The notes under the pieces are model-generated. The model did no database searches and was not told where the DNA came from. It saw nothing but the letters and a program-made list of their open reading frames with translations. A DNA stretch of 64,000 nt. Origin: an uncultured Clostridia bacterium (lineage in GTDB: Bacteria; Bacillota; Clostridia; Oscillospirales; Acutalibacteraceae). The stretch is taken from contig CALAEV010000024.1 in assembly GCA_937892525.1 (NCBI GenBank), positions 119,819-183,818 of the forward strand. Direction: 5' to 3'. Shown one piece after another: positions 25,629-34,433 of this stretch. Every line of letters begins with the position of its first letter. Position 1 is the first letter of the stretch. Both the position numbers and the translations under genes were made by a program.

Positions 25629-27302
25629 TTAGAACACCTTCTTCATAACTGCACCGTCTTTTGCAGATGAAACGAGAGTTGAATAGCGTGCAAGCCAACC
25701 TGATTTAACATTTGGTTCAGGTTTTACATAAGACTTTCTTCTTTCTGCGAGTTCTTCGTCAGAAACTTGAACGTTGATTTTACTTGCAGGGATGTCGATT
25801 TCAATAATATCGCCCTCATAAATAAGACCGATTTCGCCACCTACTGCTGCTTCAGGTGAAACGTGACCGATAGAAGCACCACGAGATGCACCACTAAAAC
25901 GACCGTCAGTAATAAGAGCAACAGTCTTATCAAGTTTCATACCTGCAAGGGCTGATGTTGGGTTGAGCATTTCTCTCATACCAGGACCACCAACAGGGCC
26001 TTCGTAACGGATAACTACAACATCGCCGTCAACGATTTTGCCGTTATATATTGCGTCAATTGCTTCATCTTCAGAGTTAAACACTCTTGCAGGACCTGAA
26101 TGAACAAGCATTTCAGGAGCAACTGCTGAACGCTTAACTACACAACCATCTTTTGCAATATTACCCCAAAGAATTGCAATACCACCTGTTTCGCTATATG
26201 GGTTATCAATTGGACGAATTGCATCTGTATTCTTAATATAAGCACCCTGAATATTCTCGCCAACTGTTTTGCCTGTTGCAGTAATGAGAGACAAATCAAG
26301 AAGGTCTTTCTTTGCAAGTTCTGCCTGAACTGCAGGAATACCGCCTGCATTGTTAAGGTCGTGCATATGAGTACCACCTGCTGGTGCTAAATGGCAAAGG
26401 TTAGGAACTTTTGCGCTAAATTCATTGAACATATGTAAATCAACTGGAACTCCTGCTTCATTTGCAATAGCAAGCAAGTGGAGAACACTGTTTGATGAAC
26501 AACCGAGAGCCATATCACAAGCAAGAGCGTTACGGATTGACTTTTCGTTGATAATATCGCGTGCCTTGATGTCTTTTTCAACAAGGTTCATAATTGCCAT
26601 ACCTGCATGCTTTGCAAGTTGAATACGGCCACTATGTACTGCAGGAATTGTGCCGTTGCCAGGGAGAGCAATACCAACTGCTTCTGCAAGACAGTTCATT
26701 GAGTTTGCTGTGTACATACCTGAACAAGAACCACAACCTGGGCAAACATTTTCTTCAAATTCAAGGAGTTTGCAATCATCAATCATATTTGCCTTGCGAG
26801 CACCAACAGCCTCAAACATTTTTGAAAGTGATGTTTCAACACCGTCAACAAGACCTGACATCATTGGTCCACCTGAACAAACAACTGCAGGAATGTTAAG
26901 ACGAACTGCAGCCATAATCATACCAGGAACAATCTTATCACAGTTTGGAACAAGCACAGCACCGTCAAAGCCGTGAGCCATAATCATTGTTTCAACGCTA
27001 TCTGCAATAAGTTCACGAGATGCAAGAGAATATTTCATACCGATATGTCCCATAGCAATACCATCGCAAACACCGATTGCAGGTACCATTACAGGAGTAC
27101 CACCTGCCATACGGACACCAGCTTTTACTGCTTCTGCAATTTTATCAAGATGAGCGTGGCCTGGAACAATTTCACTATGTGCAGACACAACTGCAATCAA
27201 AGGTCTTTCTAATTCTTCTTTTGTATAGCCCATTGCATAGAAAAGGCTTCTGTTAGGTGCTCTTTCAACACCCTTTACTACATTTTCACTTCTTAATTTC
27301 AT
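25629..27302 (-). CDS. ilvD: Dihydroxy-acid dehydratase
   Basis: 557 residues, standard IlvD length. Dehydrates 2,3-dihydroxy-isovalerate and its homologue in valine and isoleucine synthesis, using an iron-sulfur cluster. Cluster and signature motifs are seen: LVPNCDKIVPGM, CPGCGSCSGMYTANSMN, and TDGRFSGASRGASIGHVSPEAA. ATG 27302 follows ACGGAGG. It has its own promoter (TTGCAA, 17 bp, TAAAAT) and the NERD gene is downstream. Together with ilvC and ilvB nearby it supplies three steps of branched-chain amino acid synthesis. Confidence 0.98.
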   Translation of the reverse strand: MKLRSENVVKGVERAPNRSLFYAMGYTKEELERPLIAVVSAHSEIVPGHAHLDKIAEAVKAGVRMAGGTPVMVPAIGVCDGIAMGHIGMKYSLASRELIADSVETMIMAHGFDGAVLVPNCDKIVPGMIMAAVRLNIPAVVCSGGPMMSGLVDGVETSLSKMFEAVGARKANMIDDCKLLEFEENVCPGCGSCSGMYTANSMNCLAEAVGIALPGNGTIPAVHSGRIQLAKHAGMAIMNLVEKDIKARDIINEKSIRNALACDMALGCSSNSVLHLLAIANEAGVPVDLHMFNEFSAKVPNLCHLAPAGGTHMHDLNNAGGIPAVQAELAKKDLLDLSLITATGKTVGENIQGAYIKNTDAIRPIDNPYSETGGIAILWGNIAKDGCVVKRSAVAPEMLVHSGPARVFNSEDEAIDAIYNGKIVDGDVVVIRYEGPVGGPGMREMLNPTSALAGMKLDKTVALITDGRFSGASRGASIGHVSPEAAVGGEIGLIYEGDIIEIDIPASKINVQVSDEELAERRKSYVKPEPNVKSGWLARYSTLVSSAKDGAVMKKVF

Positions 27303-27359
27303 AATTTTGCCTCCGTTTGTTTATGGTGATAACTAATCCACCACTATACATTAAATTAT

Positions 27360-27388
27360 ATTTTATACTCATATGACGAATTTTGCAA
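27360..27388 (-). promoter_or_regulatory. ilvD promoter
   Basis: TTGCAA (27383-27388), 17 bp, TAAAAT (27360-27365) on the minus strand, upstream of ilvD. Confidence 0.65.
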
Positions 27389-27403
27389 GGGGGTAAAATA
27401 AAA

Positions 27404-27426
27404 ACAGAGTGGGAATACCACTCTGT
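27404..27426 (-). terminator. Terminator of the small membrane protein gene
   Basis: 9-bp stem ACAGAGTGG/CCACTCTGT with a 5-nt loop, followed by TTTTTATTTT on the minus strand, downstream of the gene at 27461-27754. Confidence 0.88.
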
Positions 27427-27460
27427 CGTGAATACGTTGTTAAAGAAGTTAATTTTCGTT

Positions 27461-27754
27461 TTAGTTTATCGTAAAATAACGTATTAAAGCTGATATCATA
27501 ACTACTGGAACTAAAAGCCATTGACAACAAATAATATTTTTTAACCATTTAGGAACAATTTCTGCCTTTATAAAAAATCCCTCTGCTATTCCAATTAATG
27601 TAAAGCCAACCAAAACGAACCCAAATGCAATTATAGGGTTAATTTCCTCGCCTTTTATTCTTAATTGAATAACTGGTATGTAAGATAATAAAGCAAACGA
27701 AAATACAATAACTAAAAGAATTATACCCATACGAATATATTTTTTCTTTTTCAT
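27461..27754 (-). CDS. Small hypothetical membrane protein
   Basis: 97 residues with three hydrophobic helices (GIILLVIVFSFALLSYIPV, IAFGFVLVGFTLIGIAEGF and WLLVPVVMISALIRYF) and a basic N-terminus MKKKKYIRMG, so inside-in topology. No family recognised. A strong AGAGGTG binding site and a clear terminator support that it is a real monocistronic gene. Function unknown. Confidence 0.7.
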   Translation of the reverse strand: MKKKKYIRMGIILLVIVFSFALLSYIPVIQLRIKGEEINPIIAFGFVLVGFTLIGIAEGFFIKAEIVPKWLKNIICCQWLLVPVVMISALIRYFTIN

Positions 27755-27835
27755 ATATTACACCTCTGCCTATCTATAAATTCTGTTTAGTTTAAATATA
27801 TCATTTAAGGAATTATTTGTCAATAAAATAGAAAA

Positions 27836-27860
27836 CGGGCGATTCGTGAATCGCCCCTAC
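27836..27860. repeat. REP-like hairpin GGGCGATTC-GT-GAATCGCCC
   Basis: Perfect 9-bp GC-rich stem with a 2-nt loop, followed by CCTAC, lying between divergent genes so not a terminator. Its GC content stands out from the AT-rich surroundings. Similar short palindromes ending in CCCCTAC are scattered in clostridial genomes. Confidence 0.6.
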
Positions 27861-27869
27861 TAATAAGAC

Positions 27870-27898
27870 TTGAAATATTTTTTAATATGGTGTATAGT
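27870..27898 (+). promoter_or_regulatory. Promoter of the FadR-type regulator
   Basis: TTGAAA, 17 bp, TATAGT, 35 bases before the ATG at 27933. Confidence 0.6.
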
Positions 27899-27932
27899 AG
27901 TTTTTAATGTTTTCTTGATTGGGGAATGTTTT

Positions 27933-28619
27933 ATGGAAAATTTATCACAAAGAACTGCTGAAACACTCAAAAAGATGATTGTTGAAGAGCATAAATATAA
28001 CTATGGCGAAAAGTTACCTAATGAAAATGAGTTATCTCAAGAGTTAGGTGTAAGCCGTTCTACTCTTCGTGAGGCCATAAAGACACTTATTTCTAATGGT
28101 GTGCTTGTTGTTAAGCGTGGTAAAGGAACTTTTGTTGCTGAAAAGATTGACCAATACTCACAAGATGTTGATGTAAATGACTTTTTAAATAAAAAAGTTA
28201 CACTTCGCGATTTATATGAAACTCGTCTAATTTTTGAGCCAGAGGCAGCAGCCCTTGCTTGCAAGCGTGCTACTGATGAAGAAATCCAAGAGATTTTGCG
28301 ACTTGGCGAAATTTGTCAGGCCGAACTTAAGAAAGACCCTCGTGGAATTGAGCGTATTGAATCAGAAAGTGCATTTCACGGTGCAATCCTTAAAGCATCT
28401 CACAATGAGTTTTTAGGTCACTTCTTGCCTATTCTTACAAATACAATCAGAAAGACTATTGAACTTAATTATAATCTTGATGTTATTGCTGAAGAAGCTT
28501 ATAAAGACCACATTATGATTATGAACTTCCTTAAAAGCAGAGATTCAGTTGGCGTTAAGAGTGCTGTTACAATTCACCTGCACCACGCAGTACTTAATGA
28601 AAAAATATCTTTTGACTAA
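27933..28619 (+). CDS. GntR-family regulator, FadR/FCD subfamily
   Basis: 228-residue DNA-binding regulator. N-terminal winged helix: LSQELGVSRSTLREAIKTL with recognition helix, and the wing LVVKRGKGTFVAEK. C-terminal all-helical FCD effector domain: DLYETRLIFEPEAAALACKRA, FHGAILKASHNEFL, and His residues (HIMIMNFL, HLHHAVL) that often bind a metal. ATG 27933 has GGGGA upstream; the in-frame stretch back to 27870 lies in the promoter. The gene is 118 bases upstream of ilvC, same strand, and a GTTGT-N3-ACAAC palindrome covers the ilvC start site. The regulator is therefore inferred to control ilvC. Confidence 0.9.
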   Translation: MENLSQRTAETLKKMIVEEHKYNYGEKLPNENELSQELGVSRSTLREAIKTLISNGVLVVKRGKGTFVAEKIDQYSQDVDVNDFLNKKVTLRDLYETRLIFEPEAAALACKRATDEEIQEILRLGEICQAELKKDPRGIERIESESAFHGAILKASHNEFLGHFLPILTNTIRKTIELNYNLDVIAEEAYKDHIMIMNFLKSRDSVGVKSAVTIHLHHAVLNEKISFD

Positions 28620-28644
28620 TTTTTCAATTTTTTCAAAAAAGGTA

Positions 28645-28672
28645 TTGACAATTGAATATTATGATATATAAT
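28645..28672 (+). promoter_or_regulatory. ilvC promoter
   Basis: TTGACA (28645-28650), 16 bp, TATAAT (28667-28672). Both hexamers are exact consensus. Confidence 0.85.
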
Positions 28673-28710
28673 AGTTGTATGACAACGCAAACAAGATGTC
28701 AAACAACTAT
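28671..28710 (+). promoter_or_regulatory. Operator candidate and inverted repeat at the ilvC start site
   Basis: The 13-bp palindrome GTTGT-ATG-ACAAC (28674-28686) lies on the predicted start site, the TNGTNNNACNA form bound by FadR-subfamily GntR regulators. It is also the left arm of a larger repeat: 28671-28684 and 28697-28710 match as inverted repeats at 13 of 14 positions, 12 bases apart, so the RNA could fold too. Confidence 0.65.
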
Positions 28711-28737
28711 TATTTTTTATTTTTAGGAGATTTTATT

Positions 28738-29763
28738 ATGTCACAGCAAAGAATGTTTTATCAAGAAGATTGTAATTTAGGTTTATTAGATGGCAAGACC
28801 ATTGCAGTTATCGGTTACGGTAGCCAAGGTCACGCTCACGCTCTTAACGCTAAAGAGTCAGGTTGTAATGTTATTATCGGTCTTTATGAAGGTAGTAAAT
28901 CATGGGCAAAGGCTGAAAAGCAGGGCTTTGAAGTATATACTGCAGCAGAAGCAGCAAAAAAAGCTGATATCATTATGATTCTTATTAACGACGAATTACA
29001 GGCTGATATGTATAAGAAAGATATTGAACCAAACCTTAAAGATGGCGATATGCTTATGTTCGCTCACGGTTTCAATGTTCATTTTGGTTGCATCACTCCC
29101 CCATCATTCGTTGACGTTACTATGATTGCTCCAAAGGGACCTGGTCATACAGTTCGTTCAGAATATCAGGCAGGTAAAGGCGTTCCTTGTCTTGTTGCTG
29201 TTCATCAGGATGCTACAGGTAAGGCTCTTGACAAAGCTCTTGCTTATGCACTTGCTATTGGTGGTGCTCGTGCAGGTGTTCTTGAAACAGATTTCAGAAC
29301 AGAAACAGAAACAGACCTTTTCGGCGAACAGGCAGTTCTTTGCGGTGGTGTTTGCGCTCTTATGCAGGCAGGTTTTGAAACACTTTGCGAAGCAGGTTAT
29401 GACCCAAGAAACGCTTACTTTGAATGTATTCACGAAATGAAACTTATTGTTGACCTTATTTACCAGAGTGGTTTTGCAGGTATGAGATATTCAATTTCAA
29501 ATACTGCTGAATACGGTGACTATATCACAGGTCCAAAAATCATTACTGACGAAACAAAGAAGGCTATGAAGAAAATCCTTTCAGACATTCAGGACGGTTC
29601 ATTCGCTAAAGAATTCTTACTTGATATGTCACCTGCTGGCCGTCAGGTACACTTTAAGGCTATGAGAAAGTTAGCTTCTGAACATCCTGCAGAAAAGGTT
29701 GGCGAAGAAGTTAGAAAACTTTACAGCTGGAACAACGAAGAAGATAAGTTTATTAATAACTAA
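28738..29763 (+). CDS. ilvC: Ketol-acid reductoisomerase
   Basis: 341 residues, class I IlvC. Converts acetolactate or acetohydroxybutyrate to dihydroxy acids with NAD(P)H and magnesium. N-terminal Rossmann motif IAVIGYGSQGHAHALN; metal/substrate helices DLFGEQAVLCGG and GYDPRNAYFECIHEMKLIVDLIY are intact. ATG 28738 follows TAGGAG and is preferred to the longer in-frame upstream reading that begins in the leader. Its promoter and operator lie just upstream; a terminator follows. Confidence 0.98.
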   Translation: MSQQRMFYQEDCNLGLLDGKTIAVIGYGSQGHAHALNAKESGCNVIIGLYEGSKSWAKAEKQGFEVYTAAEAAKKADIIMILINDELQADMYKKDIEPNLKDGDMLMFAHGFNVHFGCITPPSFVDVTMIAPKGPGHTVRSEYQAGKGVPCLVAVHQDATGKALDKALAYALAIGGARAGVLETDFRTETETDLFGEQAVLCGGVCALMQAGFETLCEAGYDPRNAYFECIHEMKLIVDLIYQSGFAGMRYSISNTAEYGDYITGPKIITDETKKAMKKILSDIQDGSFAKEFLLDMSPAGRQVHFKAMRKLASEHPAEKVGEEVRKLYSWNNEEDKFINN

Positions 29764-29781
29764 TTTATTACATAAAAGATT

Positions 29782-29816
29782 AAGAGTACGGAACGAAAAT
29801 TCCGTACTCTTTTTTA
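29782..29816 (+). terminator. ilvC terminator
   Basis: 12-bp stem AAGAGTACGGAA/TTCCGTACTCTT, 6-nt loop, then TTTTT. The left side has few A residues, so rightward termination is the main role. Confidence 0.92.
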
Positions 29817-29820
29817 TTTA

Positions 29821-29851
29821 CATTGCGAGACGGTGTGGTCAGCGTCCCCTA
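29821..29851. repeat. Short interspersed repeat remnant
   Basis: GC-richer block CATTGCGAGACGGTGTGGTC followed by AGCGTCCCCTAC, unlike its surroundings and ending in the same CCCCTAC as the hairpin at 27836-27860. Probably a dispersed-repeat remnant; genome-wide copies not checked. Confidence 0.4.
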
Positions 29852-29854
29852 CAA

Positions 29855-30397
29855 TTATTCTTTTATTTCTTCTTGCTTATTTTTTCTTTTCTTTTTACCA
29901 ATTTGAAAACCAATAAAAGTTATAATAAATGGTATTATGCTTGTAAGATAATAAATTTCAGGTTCACATTGGTCATAACCTTCATAAATATCGTATGTGT
30001 ACCATCTATACTCATAAGCCATATCTAGCATAGTATCGAGAGTAGCAATTGAAAAGTTTGCAAAAATATAATGGTAATGATAACCCGCAATCCACAAAGA
30101 AGAAACTACTGTTAAAAATCTTATTGGAAATAAAGAAATAAAATCTGATATTATATTACCTGTTTTTTTCAAGTAGAAAAATCCCAACAAAAACGAAGGA
30201 ACAAGTGCAACAATATAAATAGTGATATAAATAATCCAGCACTCATATAATTCTGGTCCCGTAGGTCGTTCAAATGGGTCATTCAAACTACCTACAGCAA
30301 AATATGCAATTCCAAAAATGATATTGAAAATACACCATCCCAAAAAACTCCAACCACTATTGGAAAAGAAAATATTAAAATATTCTTTTTTTGTCAT
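29855..30397 (-). CDS. Hypothetical polytopic membrane protein
   Basis: 180 residues with about four hydrophobic helices (LGWCIFNIIFGIAYFAVG, IIYITIYIVALVPSFLLGFF, PIRFLTVVSSLWIAG and LTSIIPFIITFIGFQIG) and a highly basic C-terminal tail KKKRKNKQEEIKE. An aromatic, acidic loop (YEYRWYTYDIYEGYDQCEPE) lies outside or between the last two helices. No family recognised. The ATG follows GAGAGGTGG. It stands alone between ilvC and ilvB. Confidence 0.65.
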   Translation of the reverse strand: MTKKEYFNIFFSNSGWSFLGWCIFNIIFGIAYFAVGSLNDPFERPTGPELYECWIIYITIYIVALVPSFLLGFFYLKKTGNIISDFISLFPIRFLTVVSSLWIAGYHYHYIFANFSIATLDTMLDMAYEYRWYTYDIYEGYDQCEPEIYYLTSIIPFIITFIGFQIGKKKRKNKQEEIKE

Positions 30398-30520
30398 ATT
30401 GTTCCACCTCTCATCATTTGTTTTAATTGCAAAAAAATTCTACAACAATTATATAATTACACAAAATCAGTTTTTTGTCAATTTTTTTACAAAACTGCAA
30501 ATTTTTCTTGTTTTTTTGCA

Positions 30521-30547
30521 AAAAAACGGCGGGGTATTGACCCCGCC
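30521..30547 (-). terminator. ilvB terminator
   Basis: 8-bp GC-rich stem GGCGGGGT/ACCCCGCC with ATTG loop, then seven T on the minus strand. Confidence 0.92.
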
Positions 30548-30561
30548 CTGCAATATAGTAT

Positions 30562-32271
30562 TTATTTTAAGTTTTTAGTTTCGCATTGGTTTGGACAAGT
30601 TTTGCAGTCACCCATCATAATATCGTTAACTGTTTTGCCTGCAGGAATCATTGGAAGAACTCTTTCATCTTTATCGATTGCACATTCAATCCAAACAGGG
30701 CCGTTTGATTTGAGTGCTTCTGCGAATGCTTCTTTAAACTCTGCAATAGTTTCAGCATAATAGCCCTTTGCACCAAAGCCCTCTGCAAGTTTTACAAAAT
30801 CAGTTTTACGATGTGGGTCTGTCTGTGAGAAGCGCTTACCATAGAAGCAACGCTGCCACTGACGAACCATACCCAAAACTTGGTTATTCATAATAACTGT
30901 AATAACAGGGAGTTCATAGCTTACTGCTGTACAAGCCTCATTGAGATTCATATGGAATGAACCGTCGCCTGTAATGTGAACAACTTTTTTGCTATCGCCC
31001 AACGCAGCTTTTGCACCAATTGCAGCACCGTAGCCATAACCCATTGTACCCAAGCCACCACTTGTAAGGAAACCGCGTGGGTTTACATGGTGAACATACT
31101 GTGCAGCCCACATTTGATGCTGACCAACGTCAGTTACAACAACAGTATCTTCCCCTGCCATATCACAAATTGCACCAATTAACTGATGTGGCAAAATCTG
31201 TGAATCATCGTCTTGAGGTTTATAATCAACTGCTTTGTATGTATCGAGAACTTTAATCCAATCACTTCTGTCATTTTTCTTAATAAGTGGTAAAAGATTT
31301 GCCAATACCTTTTTAACATCGCCGATTAAATAGTGGTCAACTGCTACATTTTTATTGATTTCACTAAGGTCGATATCAATTTGAATAATTGTTGCTTTCT
31401 TTGCAAAATCATTTGTATCAAGAGCAACACGGTCAGAAAAACGAGTACCAATTGCAATAAGCACATCTGCATCATCAACTGCTTTATTTGTTGTATAGCT
31501 GCCGTGCATACCTAAAAGTCCTAAATTGAGTTGGTTATTATAGCCGATTACACCTGCCGCCATAAGAGTATGACAAGATGGAATATTTGCTTTTTCTACA
31601 AGTTCAAGGGCAAGGTCTGATGCATTTGATGAAACAACGCCACCACCGAACATTACAACAGGTTTTTTAGCATTATTAATAATATCTGCTACTGTTTTAA
31701 GTTCTTCTTCATTGATAACAGTATCGTCTTTAATTTCAATCTTTTCTTTTCTTTCAAAATCTGTAACTGCGGCAGTAACATCTTTTGTAATATCAATAAG
31801 AACAGGACCTTTTCTACCTGTATTTGCAATACGGAATGCTTCACGAATTGTATCGGCAAGTTCAGTTACATCTTGCACCATAAAGTTATGCTTTGTAATA
31901 GGCATTGTAATACCTGTGATATAAACTTCTTGGAAAGCATCGCGACCGATAAGACCTTTGCCAACGTTACCTGTAATTACAACCATTGGAACACTATCCA
32001 TATAAGCAGTTGCAATACCAGTTACCAAGTTTGTAGCGCCGGGACCACTTGTTGCAATACATACACCTGTTTTACCTGTTGCTCGTGCATAACCGTCAGC
32101 AGCGTGAGAAGCACCTTGTTCGTGTGCTGACAAAACATGCTTGATTTTATCACTATATTTATAAAGAGCATCATAAATATTAAGGACCGCACCACCAGGA
32201 TAACCGAAGACGGTATCAACCCCCTGCTCAATTAAAACTTCAGTTAAAATTTCTGAACCGTTGAGTTTCAT
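30562..32271 (-). CDS. ilvB: Acetolactate synthase, large (catalytic) subunit
   Basis: 569-residue thiamine-diphosphate enzyme joining two pyruvates, or pyruvate and 2-ketobutyrate, first common step of valine/leucine/isoleucine synthesis. Catalytic Glu in LSAHEQGASHAADGYAR; TPP/magnesium motif GDGSFHMNLNEACTAV...NN; FAD-domain arginine-rich segment GTRFSDRV. The C-terminus ends in a small Cys motif GDCKTCPNQC. No ilvN small subunit gene follows, so the regulatory subunit must be elsewhere or absent. ATG 32271 follows GGAGTGAAAGAG. Confidence 0.96.
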   Translation of the reverse strand: MKLNGSEILTEVLIEQGVDTVFGYPGGAVLNIYDALYKYSDKIKHVLSAHEQGASHAADGYARATGKTGVCIATSGPGATNLVTGIATAYMDSVPMVVITGNVGKGLIGRDAFQEVYITGITMPITKHNFMVQDVTELADTIREAFRIANTGRKGPVLIDITKDVTAAVTDFERKEKIEIKDDTVINEEELKTVADIINNAKKPVVMFGGGVVSSNASDLALELVEKANIPSCHTLMAAGVIGYNNQLNLGLLGMHGSYTTNKAVDDADVLIAIGTRFSDRVALDTNDFAKKATIIQIDIDLSEINKNVAVDHYLIGDVKKVLANLLPLIKKNDRSDWIKVLDTYKAVDYKPQDDDSQILPHQLIGAICDMAGEDTVVVTDVGQHQMWAAQYVHHVNPRGFLTSGGLGTMGYGYGAAIGAKAALGDSKKVVHITGDGSFHMNLNEACTAVSYELPVITVIMNNQVLGMVRQWQRCFYGKRFSQTDPHRKTDFVKLAEGFGAKGYYAETIAEFKEAFAEALKSNGPVWIECAIDKDERVLPMIPAGKTVNDIMMGDCKTCPNQCETKNLK

Positions 32272-32335
32272 TCTCTTTCACTCCATGAATTTGCTATTTA
32301 GTGTAACGCTTTAATGCGTGAAAATATTAATATAT

Positions 32336-32364
32336 ATTCTATACTATTTTATAGAAAAAATCAA
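32336..32364 (-). promoter_or_regulatory. ilvB promoter
   Basis: TTGATT (32359-32364), 17 bp, TAGAAT (32336-32341) on the minus strand. No T-box or attenuator leader is apparent in the 65-base 5' UTR. Confidence 0.65.
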
Positions 32365-32376
32365 TCTATATTTAAC

Positions 32377-32410
32377 AAAAAAAGCAACAGAAAAACACAT
32401 CTGTTGCTTT
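32377..32410 (-). terminator. Terminator after ftsH, end of housekeeping operon
   Basis: 10-bp stem AAAGCAACAG/CTGTTGCTTT with a 10-nt loop, followed on the minus strand by a T run. It ends the rnj-to-ftsH operon. Confidence 0.88.
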
Positions 32411-32426
32411 CTTAATTTATGCAGTT

Positions 32427-34403
32427 TTACGCATTATCGCTATTTTCAGTATTTTCGTTGTTTTCTTCAGTAATTTCAACTGTTTCTTCAACTACTTTTT
32501 CTGCAATCTCAACAGTTTCAGTTGTTTCTTCCTTGATTTCCTTTTCAGGCTCTGCAGGAAGTTCCCCTGTTGTCATAAGTGATTCAAACTGTTCTTTATC
32601 AATCTTTTCAAGTTTGATAAGCGCTTCAGAAACAATATGAAGTTGGTCAATATGCTCTGTAAGGATTTTTTCAGCTCTCTTGTAAGCATCAGTAATAATT
32701 TTTTCAACCTCTTCATCAATTACTGCAGCAATATTTTCAGAGTAATTTCTCATATGGTTGTAGTCTTTACCAAGGAAAACTTCATTATTATCAGAACCGA
32801 ATGCAATAGGACCAAGCTTTTCACTCATACCATATTTTGTAATCATATTTCTTGAAATTTCAGATGCACGTTGAATATCGTTTGATGCACCTGTTGAAAT
32901 ATCATTAAAAATAATCTGTTCTGCTACACGGCCACCAAGAAGTGAAACTATATCATCAAGCATTCTTGATTTAAGCATATGTGCATTATCTTTTTCAGGT
33001 GTATAGAGAGTAAAACCTGCTGCCCTTCCACGAGGAACAATTGAAATATGTGTAACAGGGTCCTGATTTTCAAGATAATACGATGAAATTGCGTGGCCTG
33101 CTTCGTGGTAAGCAGTAATTTTCTTATCTTTTTCTGAAATTTTGCGTGATTTCTTTTCAGAACCTACAACAACTTTCATTGTAGCTTCTTCAATTTCTTC
33201 CATTGTAATAGCAAATTTCTTACGTTTTGCTGCAAGAAGAGCTGCCTCATTAAGAAGATTTTCAAGGTCAGCACCTGTAAAGCCAACTGTTGTTGCAGCT
33301 ATCTGATGTAAATCTACATCAGGTGCCAATGGTTTATTCTTTGCGTGAACCTGTAAAATTTCTTCTCTACCCTTAACATCAGGATAACCAACTGTAACCT
33401 GACGGTCAAAACGACCCGGACGAAGAAGCGCAGGGTCAAGAATATCAGGACGGTTAGTTGCAGCAATTACAATAACGCCGTCATTTGCACCAAAGCCATC
33501 CATTTCAACGAGCAACTGATTAAGTGTCTGTTCACGTTCATCGTGGCCACCACCCATACCAGCGCCTCTATGACGACCTACTGCATCGATTTCATCAATA
33601 AAGATAATTGATGGTTGATTTTTCTTTGCTTCTTTGAACAAGTCACGAACACGAGATGCACCCACGCCTACATACATTTCTACAAAATCAGAACCTGAAA
33701 TTGAGAAGAATGGTGCACTTGCCTCACCTGCTACTGCACGAGCAAGAAGTGTTTTACCTGTACCTGGAGGTCCTACAAGAAGTACGCCTTTAGGAATACG
33801 AGCACCAAGCTTTGAAAATTCTTCAGGTGCTTTAAGGAACTCAACAAGCTCTGTAAGTTCTTCTTTTTCTTCGTCGGCACCTGCAACATCTTTAAATGTT
33901 ACTTTCTTTGTTTCGTCATCTGCGCGTTTTACTCTTGCTTTACCGAAATTCATTGCACGGTTATTTTCACTGCTTATTGAGTTGTTCATTTTCTTGAACA
34001 TAATGCTCATAAGCACTATAAGACCAAGGGTCAGTAACAATGATGGTAACACGCTTAAAATCCACGAGCCTGAATTACCTGCCTTATAATCAAACTCAAC
34101 AGGTTTGTCAGGATTTTTCTGGTTATACTCTCTTAATCCCTCGTGAACATCGTTGATAAAGAGATTAACATTAGGTACTGTATATTTATATGTTTTGTCT
34201 TCACCTTCGAGTTTAAAGGTCATTGCGCCACTATTCATATTCAACTCAACTTCAGCAACCTGACCATTATCGAAGAATTCAACTACTTCGTAATATTTTA
34301 AATCTTTTTGTTGTTCTTTGCCCATATACATATAGATTACTGCGATAAATGCTACCGGAATCAAAACATAAGGGACAATCACTTTCCAGTTAAATTTTTT
34401 CAA
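32427..34403 (-). CDS. ftsH: ATP-dependent zinc metalloprotease FtsH
   Basis: About 658 residues. Membrane-anchored AAA+ protease that degrades misfolded and regulatory proteins. Two N-terminal transmembrane helices bracket an extracytoplasmic domain; the AAA module has Walker A GPPGTGKT, Walker B IIFIDEIDAVGR and the SRH arginines; the protease domain has the zinc motif AYHEAGHAISS. The acidic C-terminal tail is rich in Glu, Thr and Val. GTG 34415 is the first in-frame start but touches the AGGAG site; TTG 34403 gives workable spacing and is used here. Last gene of the operon after hpt. Confidence 0.97.
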   Translation of the reverse strand: MKKFNWKVIVPYVLIPVAFIAVIYMYMGKEQQKDLKYYEVVEFFDNGQVAEVELNMNSGAMTFKLEGEDKTYKYTVPNVNLFINDVHEGLREYNQKNPDKPVEFDYKAGNSGSWILSVLPSLLLTLGLIVLMSIMFKKMNNSISSENNRAMNFGKARVKRADDETKKVTFKDVAGADEEKEELTELVEFLKAPEEFSKLGARIPKGVLLVGPPGTGKTLLARAVAGEASAPFFSISGSDFVEMYVGVGASRVRDLFKEAKKNQPSIIFIDEIDAVGRHRGAGMGGGHDEREQTLNQLLVEMDGFGANDGVIVIAATNRPDILDPALLRPGRFDRQVTVGYPDVKGREEILQVHAKNKPLAPDVDLHQIAATTVGFTGADLENLLNEAALLAAKRKKFAITMEEIEEATMKVVVGSEKKSRKISEKDKKITAYHEAGHAISSYYLENQDPVTHISIVPRGRAAGFTLYTPEKDNAHMLKSRMLDDIVSLLGGRVAEQIIFNDISTGASNDIQRASEISRNMITKYGMSEKLGPIAFGSDNNEVFLGKDYNHMRNYSENIAAVIDEEVEKIITDAYKRAEKILTEHIDQLHIVSEALIKLEKIDKEQFESLMTTGELPAEPEKEIKEETTETVEIAEKVVEETVEITEENNENTENSDNA

Positions 34404-34433
34404 TTTATTCTTCACTCCTGTATATTGGGTCTT

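Noticed and set aside
27836..27860. Hairpin as a transcription terminator
   Set aside because: It lies between divergent genes and has no T tract, so a dispersed repeat fits better.
32271..32376. T-box leader upstream of ilvB
   Set aside because: The leader is only about 65 bases and lacks the T-box TGGNACCGCG-type sequence.
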